A DNA stretch of 51,331 nt from Clostridia bacterium (GCA_028280575.1 JANQLN010000011.1:1-51331), one strand, 5' to 3'; positions 39,345 to 48,045 are shown, counted from the stretch's first letter. Numbers and translations: made by a program. The notes: generated by a model from the letters alone, not told the origin.

Positions 39345-39704
39345 ATGGATTTTTTAGCTTTGTTAGTTATACTTTCTATTTTGGGATCGGCTTTAGTTCT
39401 GATTATAGGACCCTTAATGGAGGCTAGGGGGAAAATACTATTTGTTAATGAAAAAAGAAAGCCGGTTACCAGGGGAAGGATCGGAATGGGTATAATGTTC
39501 GTAAGTGCCGTTCTCTTTGTCGGAGGGCTGGTATTGAGAATGAGCTTCAGCTCTGAAACGGTTGCTCCGGTTGTCATTGGGGGATATATTCTCTGGTTTA
39601 TAGGTGGAATTATCGCTGTTATACGCAATGAATCCCTGAAAATAATGGTGGACCGGTCATCAAAGGCAGCAAAATCTTCTGCAATTTCGAAGGAGGTGTT
39701 GTAA
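39345..39704 (+). CDS. Small three-helix membrane protein, putative symporter partner
   Basis: 119 residues with three hydrophobic helices: about 3-25 (FLALLVILSILGSALVLIIG), 45-65 (GMGIMFVSAVLFVGGLVL) and 73-93 (VAPVVIGGYILWFIGGIIAV), and a hydrophilic tail. Start ATG 39345 after GGGGGAGAGG; the TTG at 39324 precedes this site. Its stop overlaps the symporter start by one base. Small membrane proteins are known to be paired with SSS transporters (for example YjcH with ActP, YhdT with PanF). This one is not recognised as any of those families, and the partner role is inference from coupling. Confidence 0.75.
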   Translation: MDFLALLVILSILGSALVLIIGPLMEARGKILFVNEKRKPVTRGRIGMGIMFVSAVLFVGGLVLRMSFSSETVAPVVIGGYILWFIGGIIAVIRNESLKIMVDRSSKAAKSSAISKEVL

Positions 39705-41173
39705 TGGATTTTCAGATATCTGGTATAGATTTATTAATACTCCTGGTCTATCTGGTTATTACACTTTACATTGGGTGGTATGTGTCAAAGAGTGTGGGAA
39801 AATTTGAGGATTTTGCAGTAGCAGGTCGTACCTTCGGACCGTTTATGCTGGCTGCAACTTTTGGGGCAACTAATTTTTCAACCTGGAGCCTGGTGGGGAA
39901 GCCGGGTATGGTATATAATTCCGGCATATCTGTTGTCTGGATAGCATGGAACGCCATGGCTTGTGTCCTGGCTGCGGTTATTTTTGCACCTATTTACCGT
40001 AAGTTGAGTTATAATACAATGTCTGAAATTTTCGAAGACCGTTACGATGGAAGAGTCAGAGGAATTATAAGCGTAATATGGATTATAGCAGATACCTTTA
40101 ACAGGTATGGCGTAACAGTCTATGCGGCGGCGGTCATATTGGGTTTGCTGTTGGGTATTCCTGCATATTGGCTAACTTTAGGAATTGCACTTCTTGTATT
40201 GATTTATACATATCTTGGCGGACTGCGTTCGGTAGTTATAACCGATGCTATCCAATTTGTCTTTATGTGGATAGGGCTGTTTATCGGAGCCATATTCATA
40301 TTTGGAAAATTTGGCGGCTGGAGCGGCTTAGTGGCATCCATTCCTGGTGAAATGGTAGAATGGGTCCCCGCAGCAGACAAAGCTACAGGATGGCCCTGGA
40401 TTCTTGCGCTCACCATACTGGGCTTTCCATATTTTATTACAAGCCAATTTGTTATGCAGCGCGGCCTTGCTGCAAAATCTGTGAACGTTGCAAAATGGGG
40501 ATTGATTTTTGCCGCTTTACTGGCCATACCGATGGCTGTCATGGAAGTTATACCAGGCCTTGCCGCTAAAGCAATGCTGTCCGGGGAAGTTGTAAATAAT
40601 TTAACTCCTGATATGATTGGACCTAGAGTGTATATGGAATTACTACCGGTGGGATTGCTTGGCTTATTCTTTTCTTCACTAATGGCAGCCGGTATATCAA
40701 CAGCTGATTCGGCACTTTGTGGAGCGGCTTCACTTATAACTGAGGATTTCTATAAGAAGTGGAATCCTAAAAAGAGTGAAGAATATTATTTGAAAGTATC
40801 AAGGATTGCAACAATAATCCTTGCTGTTCTTGGAACATGCTGGGCACTGCTTGTACCCAAGCTTGGAGGAGCAATAAACGCCATTCTCAACGTTATTGCT
40901 ATAACGGATATGCCTATATTTGTAATCATATGTCTGGCAATATTCTGGAAGAAAATGAATGCTCTGGGGGCTTTAGCAGCAGTTGTTGCCGGAACAATAG
41001 GCGGTACCATAGTTTCAATTCTAGGGGTTGGAGGTATTCAGGGTCTTGCAGTAACAACCTTTACAAGTACATCTGTAGCACTGGTGATTGGTGTAATTGT
41101 GAGTATGGTATACCAGCGTTCAACAAAAGAGCAAAGCAGGTTGGAGCAGTTCTTTGAAAGATTGTCAAACTAA
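39704..41173 (+). CDS. Sodium:solute symporter (SSS family)
   Basis: A 489-residue membrane transporter with about 13 helices. Family features are GRTFGPFMLAATFGATNFST near residue 41, YTYLGGLRSVVITDAIQF (about 167-184) and AAGISTADSALCGAASLIT (about 327-345), which fit the Na+-site helices of SSS. The substrate is unknown; the group includes pantothenate, proline, sialic acid and carboxylate carriers. SD AAGGAGGTG. It is coupled to the small membrane protein upstream and followed by a hairpin terminator before the enzyme genes. Confidence 0.93.
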   Translation: MDFQISGIDLLILLVYLVITLYIGWYVSKSVGKFEDFAVAGRTFGPFMLAATFGATNFSTWSLVGKPGMVYNSGISVVWIAWNAMACVLAAVIFAPIYRKLSYNTMSEIFEDRYDGRVRGIISVIWIIADTFNRYGVTVYAAAVILGLLLGIPAYWLTLGIALLVLIYTYLGGLRSVVITDAIQFVFMWIGLFIGAIFIFGKFGGWSGLVASIPGEMVEWVPAADKATGWPWILALTILGFPYFITSQFVMQRGLAAKSVNVAKWGLIFAALLAIPMAVMEVIPGLAAKAMLSGEVVNNLTPDMIGPRVYMELLPVGLLGLFFSSLMAAGISTADSALCGAASLITEDFYKKWNPKKSEEYYLKVSRIATIILAVLGTCWALLVPKLGGAINAILNVIAITDMPIFVIICLAIFWKKMNALGALAAVVAGTIGGTIVSILGVGGIQGLAVTTFTSTSVALVIGVIVSMVYQRSTKEQSRLEQFFERLSN

Positions 41174-41191
41174 TACTTGAGTAATGTGGTT

Positions 41192-41220
41192 ATGAGGGGC
41201 TCTGTACCCCTCATTGTTTT
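41192..41220 (+). terminator. Terminator or attenuating hairpin after the symporter
   Basis: ATGAGGGG (41192-41199) pairs with CCCCTCAT (41207-41214), followed by TGTTTT. The T run is short, so it may only reduce read-through into the enzyme genes. Confidence 0.65.
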
Positions 41221-41249
41221 AATCAGTTCAATTAAGGCGGTGTTGCAAT

Positions 41250-42257
41250 ATGGCGGTTAATGTCGCTGTTATTGGTGTAGGTGATTTTGGTGTTAAGCAT
41301 GTCAAACTGTTGAAGGAGAATATAAATGCAAATTTATTGACGGTATGTCGCAGGAATAGGGAGAAAGCCAGAGAGATTGCAAATGAGTTTGATGTTCCCA
41401 AATGGAGTACTGATGCCTTAGAGGTATTGCGGGACCCTGGTATTGATGCTGTTGTAATAGCAACTGCCGAGGATACGCACTATAAATTTACAAAGGAAGC
41501 TGTGTTAAACGGGAAGCACGTACTACTTGAAAAGCCGGTTTGTCTTGATCCGGACGTAGGACAGCAGTTGGTAGATTTAGTAAAAACCAATGACAGGATT
41601 GTACTGCCCGGGCATATCCTCAGATATGATGCGTCCTATAGTGAGGTCAAAAACCTGATAGAGTCGGGAGAGGTTGGAGAAATACTTTCAATAAAAGTTA
41701 AAAGGAATGTCCCGCAAGAAAGGTTTTCCCTCCATTCCAGGACACACCCTGTATTTATGGCTTTGGCGCACGACATTGATATTATTGTATGGTTAACCTG
41801 CGGCCAGTTTCCTAAAAAGGTATATGCCGTTGAAAAAAAGTCTCATCATTCATATGACAATCCTGATATTTTCTTTGGTTTGATGGAGATGGGAAACGGG
41901 GTATTATGCCAGATGGAAACTCAATGGACCCTTCCCGATGAATATGGCTGTTATCTTGATGTGGAGCTTGAAGTTATGACTACTGGAGGACATATAAAAT
42001 TACAGTATCCAGGGAATAATTTAACAGTAATGAACAAGAGCAGGTTATCACGCTTTGATGTTACATTATGGCCTGAGGTTCATGGTGCTACAAGAGGCGC
42101 TTTGGCAAATCAGACAGATTCTTTTTTGAAGCTGGCAGAAGGTCTGGAGAAAAAAAGACAGGTGGTAACTGTTGAAGAAGCGGTTAAAGGAATTAAAATA
42201 GGTCACCTGCTTATTCAATCAGCATCCGAGCAGCGTGAAATACGTGTGGACTTTTAA
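41250..42257 (+). CDS. Gfo/Idh/MocA-family oxidoreductase
   Basis: A 335-residue NAD(P)-dependent dehydrogenase. The Rossmann fold begins VAVIGVGDFGVKHVKLL. The family's EKP motif appears in HVLLEKPVCLD (Lys-Pro pair). The C-terminal alpha/beta domain has AHDIDIIVWL, close to the catalytic His-Asp region. Substrates in this family are usually sugars, inositols or amino-polyols. Start ATG 41250 with AAGGCGG. It begins the enzyme part of a cluster with an MBL hydrolase, an M20 peptidase and a PLP enzyme. Confidence 0.92.
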   Translation: MAVNVAVIGVGDFGVKHVKLLKENINANLLTVCRRNREKAREIANEFDVPKWSTDALEVLRDPGIDAVVIATAEDTHYKFTKEAVLNGKHVLLEKPVCLDPDVGQQLVDLVKTNDRIVLPGHILRYDASYSEVKNLIESGEVGEILSIKVKRNVPQERFSLHSRTHPVFMALAHDIDIIVWLTCGQFPKKVYAVEKKSHHSYDNPDIFFGLMEMGNGVLCQMETQWTLPDEYGCYLDVELEVMTTGGHIKLQYPGNNLTVMNKSRLSRFDVTLWPEVHGATRGALANQTDSFLKLAEGLEKKRQVVTVEEAVKGIKIGHLLIQSASEQREIRVDF

Positions 42258-42284
42258 ATAAGATACAGGAAGGGGGAGATATCA

Positions 42285-43013
42285 ATGAGATTATTGCCTG
42301 ATATATATTTGGTCGGAAGCGGAGAAATCGGGTTATCCAATCCTTATGACTGCCATGTTTATTTGATAGACGGAGGGAAGGACGCTGTGTTGATTGATGC
42401 AGGAGCAGGGCTGGACACCGGGAGGCTCATTGAGAACATTAAAGAGCATATTGATTTTAATAAGCTGTCCAGAGTACTTATAACACACGCTCACGCCGAC
42501 CATTCGGGAGGGGCCCGGTGTTTTCAAAAGCTGGGTAAAAAAGTCTTGCTTTCAGGTGTCGAAACCCATATGCTTGAGAACTCCAAAAATGATATTGAAG
42601 AAGCTTTTGCCCTTGCCAAAAATGCACAAGCATATCCGGAGGATTATGATTACAGGTTTTTTAAACCCGATGGTGTACTGGAGGATAGGAGGCCAATAAA
42701 AGTTGGAAAATATGAGCTTTTACCTATTCAAATTAAAGGCCACAGCCCTGGACTGCTATGCTATTATTTAAAGGCAAAAGGGAGCAACATTTTATTTTCC
42801 AGTGATCAGGTATTTATTAACGGTGCAATAGGATTGCTGAATGCTCCGGGATCTGACTTGAATGACTATAGAAAAGATATGGTGAAATTGGCCGTACTGC
42901 CAGTTGATGCATTGTTGCCCGGCCACAGGTTGTTTGTTTTAAAAGACGGCGGGAGACATATTAATCAAGCAGTAAAATCACTGTCAAAGGTTTTTGTACC
43001 GCCGGTTTTGTAG
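42285..43013 (+). CDS. Metallo-beta-lactamase-fold hydrolase
   Basis: 242 residues with the MBL zinc motif THAHADHSGG (H68, H70, D72, H73). Later ligand segments are IKGHSPGLLCYY, SSDQVF and LPGHR. No lactamase-specific signal peptide; cytoplasmic. The substrate is unknown: glyoxalase II-like thioesters, lactones or phosphodiesters are all possible. In this cluster a lactone or thioester hydrolysis step would fit after the dehydrogenase, but that is inference. Ribosome binding site GGAAGGGGGAG. Confidence 0.9.
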   Translation: MRLLPDIYLVGSGEIGLSNPYDCHVYLIDGGKDAVLIDAGAGLDTGRLIENIKEHIDFNKLSRVLITHAHADHSGGARCFQKLGKKVLLSGVETHMLENSKNDIEEAFALAKNAQAYPEDYDYRFFKPDGVLEDRRPIKVGKYELLPIQIKGHSPGLLCYYLKAKGSNILFSSDQVFINGAIGLLNAPGSDLNDYRKDMVKLAVLPVDALLPGHRLFVLKDGGRHINQAVKSLSKVFVPPVL

Positions 43014-43026
43014 GAGGATGAAAGCG

Positions 43027-44208
43027 TTGGAAGATTATTGGACGAAAAAATGTATTGACATGTTAAAGGATATTGTTTCAATTCCAAGTGTAAACCCTTT
43101 GGACCGCACTGCTTACGATACCGATACATATGGTGAACAGGGGGTAGTAGACTATATAGATAATTATTTTAGGCGATGCGATTACAATTTTAATATTTTA
43201 AGAGTCCCAGTTTTACCGAACAGAGAAAATCTGCTTATTTGTACCGATATGGATGGGCACAGGGAAACACTTTTATTAGAAACCCATTCTGATACGGTAG
43301 AGGGGGAAAATATGGTTTTTCCTCCCTTCAATCCCTTCATCGAAAATGGCAGGCTTTATGGGAGAGGGTCCTGCGATGCCAAAGGTCAACTGGCTGCAAT
43401 GGTAATAGGGCTGGAAATGGCCTTAGAGCTTACTAAAGGAAATCTTCCTGTAGATGTGAGCTTGATGCTGGCAGCGGATGAGGAGCATGTCCACAGAGGT
43501 GTGGATAAATTGGCTGATATAGGGTTTAGAGCTAAAGGGGCGGTGGTAGGAGAGCCGACCAATTTACAGCTATCCTCCGCATTAAAGGGCTGTATAAGGT
43601 TTAAAATAGTGGCGGAAGGGATTTCTGCGCATACTTCAATTCCTTATATAGGCAAAAATGCTATATATCTTATGAGCAAGGTAATACATATAATTGAAAA
43701 AAAAATTTCTCCCCAGGTGGAGGAGAGAGTACATTTATTATGCGGGAGAAGTACTGTATGCGTGTCATTGATAAATGGCGGGCAGCAGGCAAATATTGTG
43801 CCCGACAGATGCGAGGTACATATAGACAGGCGCTTAAACCCCGGTGAATGCTGGGAAGAAGCTTATAACTTAATAGAACAAGAAATTATTAATGGTTTAT
43901 CTCAAGATGAAAAAAACAGGATACTTTTTTCAAAGCCTTATTTGATAGATCCTTCGATGGAAACCGATGCTTCCAGCGATATTGTATCGGCATTTTCAAA
44001 AACTTTAAAAGCACACAGGCTGCCCCATAAACCCGTAGGGCTTCCATACGGATGTGATGCCAGCAAAATAGCCCTGCTGGGTATTCCGACTGTCGTATTT
44101 GGTCCTGGAAGTATTGAACAAGCCCACTCAACAAATGAGTTTATAAGTATTGCTGATTTAATGAAAGCAGCAGCTGTTTATAGAGACTTTATCATGAATT
44201 TTTCTTAA
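43027..44208 (+). CDS. M20-family peptidase/deacylase (ArgE/DapE type)
   Basis: About 394 residues, a dizinc amidohydrolase. Metal and catalytic motifs: ETHSDTVEG (H87, D89), GRGSCDAKGQ (D117), DEEH (E152, E153) and late GPGSIEQAHSTNE (His ligand). Family members deacylate N-acyl amino acids or cleave small peptides. ATG 43018 directly abuts the GGAGG at 43013-43017, while TTG 43027 is spaced 9 bases from it, so TTG is the likelier start. It begins 13 bases after the MBL gene. Confidence 0.92.
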   Translation: MEDYWTKKCIDMLKDIVSIPSVNPLDRTAYDTDTYGEQGVVDYIDNYFRRCDYNFNILRVPVLPNRENLLICTDMDGHRETLLLETHSDTVEGENMVFPPFNPFIENGRLYGRGSCDAKGQLAAMVIGLEMALELTKGNLPVDVSLMLAADEEHVHRGVDKLADIGFRAKGAVVGEPTNLQLSSALKGCIRFKIVAEGISAHTSIPYIGKNAIYLMSKVIHIIEKKISPQVEERVHLLCGRSTVCVSLINGGQQANIVPDRCEVHIDRRLNPGECWEEAYNLIEQEIINGLSQDEKNRILFSKPYLIDPSMETDASSDIVSAFSKTLKAHRLPHKPVGLPYGCDASKIALLGIPTVVFGPGSIEQAHSTNEFISIADLMKAAAVYRDFIMNFS

Positions 44209-44230
44209 ATTAAATTGGAGGGAAAAGCCT

Positions 44231-45343
44231 ATGCAAAAAATATTGAAGAATTTCCAGAGAGAGTTCCCCATTACCGAACAGGTCACTTATCTTGACCATG
44301 CGGCAATGTCCCCCCTGCCTGAAAGTGTAAAGGAAGCATTGGCTGAATTTCATGAATACAGGTTGAATTACGGAGCTGATTTTTCAAGATGGTGGGAAAA
44401 GGTTGATGATGTAAGAAAAATGATAGCTGGGGGAATTAATTCACAGGATGATGAAATTGTTTTTACGTCAAACACATCTATGGGAATTAACCTGGCAGCA
44501 GCTTCTATACCATTTGAAAAAGGTGATAATGTAGTTATTACCGACTTGGAGTTTCCTTCAAATGTCTATCCGTGGATGAATTTGAGTGGAAAAAATATAG
44601 ATGTGAAATTTGTAAAGCATAGGGATGAGGGTTTTAGAATTGAGCAGTTTGAAGAATTAATTGATAATAAGACAAAGGCGGTCAGTATTAGCTGGATTAT
44701 GTCGGGAACAGGAGAACAGTCAGATATAGAAGGAATAGGAAAATTATGCAAGAGAAAAGGGATATATTTTATTATTGATGCTATACAGGGCTTAGGTGTA
44801 TTACCTTTAGATGTCAAGAAGGTACATGCAGATTTTGTAGTGAGCGGTTTTTTCAAATGGATGTTTGGCCCTGACGGAATTGCCTTTGTATATATCAATA
44901 GGGATATTTTAGACAGGCTTTATACGCCTTATGCAGGCTGGGCCGGTATGAAAGAGCGCTTTAGCTATAACAAATACAATTTTTTGTTAGCCGATGGAGC
45001 AAGAAGGTTTGAAACGGGAAATATGAATTTTTCAGCAATTTATGGCGTGGGTGAGGCATTAAATATGGTGTCCGGAGTAGAACAAGAGATAACCGACAGA
45101 GTTATTGGGCTGACAAGATATTTAAGGAGGGAACTGGCCTCCATTCCAGGTGTGGAGATCTGTTCTCCCCTTTGTAATGAAAAAATTTCGGGAATTACCC
45201 TGTTTAAAACTTCTTCCGATATTGATCTGTTTAGCAGACTAAAAAAAGAAAATATAGTTGTTAATTATAGAAATGGTATACGGGTTTCTCCCCATTTCTA
45301 TAATACAAAAAGCCAAATCGAGCTTTTACTAAACACAATTTAA
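44231..45343 (+). CDS. Class V PLP enzyme (CefD/SufS superfamily, no catalytic Cys)
   Basis: A 370-residue fold-type I PLP enzyme. It begins VTYLDHAAMSPLP. The PLP ring aspartate is D183 (IIDAIQGLGV), and the Schiff-base lysine is K209 in SGFFKWMFGPDG. The C-terminal region reads RNGIRVSPHFYNT, where cysteine desulfurases carry a loop Cys. None is present, so desulfurase activity is unlikely. Isopenicillin-N-epimerase-like or C-S/C-N lyase activity is more plausible. Start ATG 44231 after GGAGGG. It is the last gene of the transport/enzyme cluster. Confidence 0.88.
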   Translation: MQKILKNFQREFPITEQVTYLDHAAMSPLPESVKEALAEFHEYRLNYGADFSRWWEKVDDVRKMIAGGINSQDDEIVFTSNTSMGINLAAASIPFEKGDNVVITDLEFPSNVYPWMNLSGKNIDVKFVKHRDEGFRIEQFEELIDNKTKAVSISWIMSGTGEQSDIEGIGKLCKRKGIYFIIDAIQGLGVLPLDVKKVHADFVVSGFFKWMFGPDGIAFVYINRDILDRLYTPYAGWAGMKERFSYNKYNFLLADGARRFETGNMNFSAIYGVGEALNMVSGVEQEITDRVIGLTRYLRRELASIPGVEICSPLCNEKISGITLFKTSSDIDLFSRLKKENIVVNYRNGIRVSPHFYNTKSQIELLLNTI

Positions 45344-45433
45344 TTAGCATTAAAACCTGAACAAAATCCCCATTTAGTTTGATCCTTACTTGAAAAATTC
45401 ACAAATTATGAAAATTATCCTTTTCAAAAACGA

Positions 45434-45479
45434 TTGTAAGATTAAACAATTCATGCTATGATAACAATCGTGAATTGTT
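45434..45479 (+). promoter_or_regulatory. Promoter with overlapping palindromic operator, aldolase unit
   Basis: TTGTAA (45434-45439), a 17-base spacer and TATGAT (45457-45462). An 11-base inverted repeat, AACAATTCATG (45445-45455) and CGTGAATTGTT (45469-45479), brackets the -10 box with one mismatch. A repressor bound here would block RNA polymerase. The regulator is not in the window. Confidence 0.7.
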
Positions 45480-45515
45480 TATGAATGAAAAATTAGAAAA
45501 GGACGGCTGTTAAAA

Positions 45516-46172
45516 ATGATCTGTTCGGAAGGGAAAATAAGAAAAGACATTTTGAGGGTTTCACATTTGATGTACCAAAACAGGTTGGTCAACGCATATG
45601 AGGGAAATGTATCGGTCCGCAGCGGCAGCAATCTCTATTTTACTCCTTCGGGGATATGCAAGGGATTCCTGGAAGAGGACATGATTATAGTTACCGACAT
45701 GGGAGGGAAAGTGCTTTCGGCAAAGCAAGGGTATAAGCTTACTTCTGAAGCCAAAATGCACCTGGAGGTCTACCGCTTGCGCGAGGATGTATTCAGTGTA
45801 GTCCATACCCATTCGCCCTGGGCTACCGCCTATGCTATTGCCAACAAGCCGATACAGACCAAGGCCTATCCTGAAATGATCGTACTGTTTGACAAAATTC
45901 CGGTGGCAAAATACGGAACTCCATCTACCGATGAAATATATTCCGATTTCCACCGGCTTTTTAAGGACAGGGATGTTATCCTGTTAGCAAACCATGGACT
46001 GGTTTCATCGGGCAAAGACGTGTTTGACGCCTATTTTAAGAATGAGGCCGTTGAAAGCTGTGCCAAAACCCTGGCAATTGCGGATATGATAGGAGGGCCG
46101 GCGGAGCTTGATAACAGTGAACTTGAAAAGCTTTACAGTATACGGGAAAAAATGTTTAATAAAAACCTGTAA
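45516..46172 (+). CDS. Class II aldolase (L-fuculose-phosphate aldolase-like)
   Basis: A 218-residue zinc aldolase of the FucA/AraD/RhaD family. The zinc site is VVHTHSPWATAYA (H97, H99) plus the later LLANHGLVSSG. The acid/base Glu lies in LTSEAKMHLEVYR. The N-terminal NVSVRSGSNLYFTPSG binds substrate phosphate. Products would be dihydroxyacetone phosphate or glycolaldehyde plus an aldehyde. The exact sugar is unknown. ATG 45516 with AAAAGGAC. It has its own promoter and operator. Confidence 0.9.
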   Translation: MICSEGKIRKDILRVSHLMYQNRLVNAYEGNVSVRSGSNLYFTPSGICKGFLEEDMIIVTDMGGKVLSAKQGYKLTSEAKMHLEVYRLREDVFSVVHTHSPWATAYAIANKPIQTKAYPEMIVLFDKIPVAKYGTPSTDEIYSDFHRLFKDRDVILLANHGLVSSGKDVFDAYFKNEAVESCAKTLAIADMIGGPAELDNSELEKLYSIREKMFNKNL

Positions 46173-46180
46173 AAGGTTCG

Positions 46181-46255
46181 ATTTTAGACAAGGATACTGC
46201 CCTGAACAAAAAGCTGCAAGAAATAATGGATTACTTTAAAAGAAAAGGAGTATAA
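46181..46255 (+). pseudogene. C-terminal stump of a deleted gene
   Basis: Between the aldolase and acetyltransferase genes one frame reads ILDKDTALNKKLQEIMDYFK, then RKGV and TAA at 46253. It looks like the amphipathic C-terminus of a soluble protein and has no start. The following gene's ribosome binding site AAAAGGAG lies within it, as in an intact operon. A large in-operon deletion would explain it. Confidence 0.4.
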
Positions 46256-46257
46256 CC

Positions 46258-47406
46258 ATGGAAGCCAGGTTTATTGAGAAAAAGGACGAACATCAAATAG
46301 CAAGTATAATGGCATATTGCTTTAGAGGCAAGAGAGCTGAGACGGATAAAGATTCTGCTGACAACTTCATACCTGAGAATCATCTAGGGTTATTTGACGG
46401 CGAGAGGCTAATGTCTTCACTGGAAATTGTTCCCAAAAAAGTGCTGCTCTATAAAGAATCCGTTAAAATGGGTGGTATTGCAGGAGTTACTTCATTTCCG
46501 GAATACCGTCACGGAGGTGTGGCAAAAAAGTTAATTATACAATCACTTGGCATAATGCGTGAAAGAAATATGATAGTATCATTTCTCCACCCTTTTTCAT
46601 ATATGTTCTACCGCAGATACGGCTGGGAAACCGCTTTTCATAAAAAGGTTTATACAATTGAGTTAAAAAGCCTGTCCGCAATCGGCACAAAAAGCATGAA
46701 ATACAGGATATTGAATGAAAGTTATATTGCAGGGATGGAAAAAATATACCATAGCAATATGCTGAATTATAACGGAGCCGCTATACGGACAAAAGAGGAG
46801 TGGGAGGAAAAGTTTAAGCATGACTTTATATATGGAGCAGAGGATGAACAAGGACTGCTCAGAGGATATATTATATATTGCATTGACGATAAAGTGATGA
46901 CAGTCAAAGAACTAATATGTGACAGCATTGAAGCAAAGCGTGAGCTGCTGCGTTTTATATATATGCATGATGCCAAAATAGACAGGTTTGTATGGGCCGC
47001 TCCTGCTGATGATATGACGGATATGCTGTTGGACGAGCCGCCTCAAGCTGTTTGTGTTCCAAAAATGATGGCACGGGCAGTAGATGTTGAAAAGTTACTA
47101 TGCATATATGACTACAGCGGCTATGAAGGGGATTTTTCACTCAAAATAGAAGATCCGTGGGCCCCATGGAATAATTCTCTCTTTTGCGTTCATGTAAAAG
47201 GCAAAAAAGCTTCGGTAACCCGCAGCAATAGCAATAGTCCCGATATTAACTGTTCAATAGAGGCATTTTCCCAGATGATTATGGGGTATGCAGGCTTTGA
47301 CAAACAGCTTTATATGAACCGTTTAAAACTTATCAACAATAAGAAAAAGAAGGATTTTTCATTAATTTTCCCCGGCCGTTTTACCGAGTTAAATGATTTT
47401 TTCTAA
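46258..47406 (+). CDS. Eis-like GNAT N-acetyltransferase
   Basis: A 382-residue acetyltransferase of the Eis type: two GNAT lobes and a C-terminal sterol-carrier-like domain. The acetyl-CoA segment is GVTSFPEYRHGGVAKKLI (about 75-92, RxxGxA-like). SFLHPFSYMFYRRYGWE precedes the second lobe. The C-terminal part (VKGKKASVTRSN...SQMIMGYAGF) resembles the SCP2 fold. It probably acetylates amines on small molecules; the substrate is unknown. ATG 46258, AAAAGGAG upstream. Confidence 0.87.
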   Translation: MEARFIEKKDEHQIASIMAYCFRGKRAETDKDSADNFIPENHLGLFDGERLMSSLEIVPKKVLLYKESVKMGGIAGVTSFPEYRHGGVAKKLIIQSLGIMRERNMIVSFLHPFSYMFYRRYGWETAFHKKVYTIELKSLSAIGTKSMKYRILNESYIAGMEKIYHSNMLNYNGAAIRTKEEWEEKFKHDFIYGAEDEQGLLRGYIIYCIDDKVMTVKELICDSIEAKRELLRFIYMHDAKIDRFVWAAPADDMTDMLLDEPPQAVCVPKMMARAVDVEKLLCIYDYSGYEGDFSLKIEDPWAPWNNSLFCVHVKGKKASVTRSNSNSPDINCSIEAFSQMIMGYAGFDKQLYMNRLKLINNKKKKDFSLIFPGRFTELNDFF

Positions 47407-47415
47407 ATAGCTCAT

Positions 47416-47549
47416 TTTGAGATTCCCCATTTTGCAAAATATGTATAAATTTATGAGTACAATGAAACATTTATCAGTCCAATCATTAAGAAAATGTAAG
47501 TGTCTAGAACCTTAATCTTCTCAATGTTAAAAATGGGGAAACTCTCAAA
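47416..47549. repeat. Composite repeat: family A copy 5 containing a family B fragment
   Basis: The left end is TTTGAGATTCCCC and the right end GGGGAAACTCTCAAA. The right inner part CTCAATGTTAAAAATGGGG matches the other A copies. Bases 47483-47513 are identical to bases 1-31 of the window (family B left arm). The flanks ATAGCTCAT and ATATCCCAT match in 7 of 9 bases. In the middle, ATGAAACATTTATCA is the reverse complement of the usual A core. Confidence 0.65.
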
Positions 47550-47561
47550 ATATCCCATAGA

Positions 47562-47591
47562 TTGACAGACGTAATTACGTACGGATAATAT
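47562..47591 (+). promoter_or_regulatory. Promoter-like sequence downstream of repeat A copy 5
   Basis: TTGACA (47562-47567), then TAATAT at 47586-47591 (18-base spacer). The spacer contains a 12-base perfect palindrome, ACGTAATTACGT. It would transcribe toward the GH38 gene 450 bases on. Confidence 0.45.
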
Positions 47592-48045
47592 GTTCAGGCG
47601 GTAAATATTCCGTCCCTTTCACTAAGTGCCTTTAGAAATCTGTTAAAAGAGATTATTCCATAGATTGTTGTAGTATTTTACATATACAGGAGCATATTAA
47701 AAAGATAGAATATTACTTACTTAAGTTCAATGTGTGGCTGAGTATTGCAAAAGGTGTCATTGTTCCCACGGTTACGCCTCATACATTAATAGCAAATTTA
47801 ATCTGTATTATAAATTTATAACAAATAATCCGTTGTTATTATCCGTATCCACACAATAATGAGAGCCATTGGGGATAATTGCTGGAATAAGCTGTTAAAA
47901 AGGAGCCGATAATTTGTGAATATTGAAATGACATCCGGAGAGAGAATTGTAGAGGAGCAATTAACCACCGTAAATCGGGGACTGTTTCCATTTTAAGTAA
48001 AGGCTTATCGAAACCGCAATAGAATATGGAAGGAAGGGATATTAA
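47592..48045. other. Gene-poor stretch with coding-like relics before the mannosidase gene
   Basis: No intact gene. A frame open from 47636 to 47821 without a start reads HIQEHIKKIEYYLLKFNVW, then LSIAKGVIVPTVTPH, and may be the end of a lost gene. A 26-codon frame at 47916-47996 starts at GTG behind AAAAGGAG and reads MNIEMTSGERIVEEQLTTVN, then RGLFPF. It could be a relic or a small peptide. Neither is recognised. Confidence 0.3.

Noticed and set aside
44231..45343. Cysteine desulfurase SufS/IscS
   Set aside because: The catalytic loop cysteine is absent, and no iron-sulfur assembly genes are adjacent.
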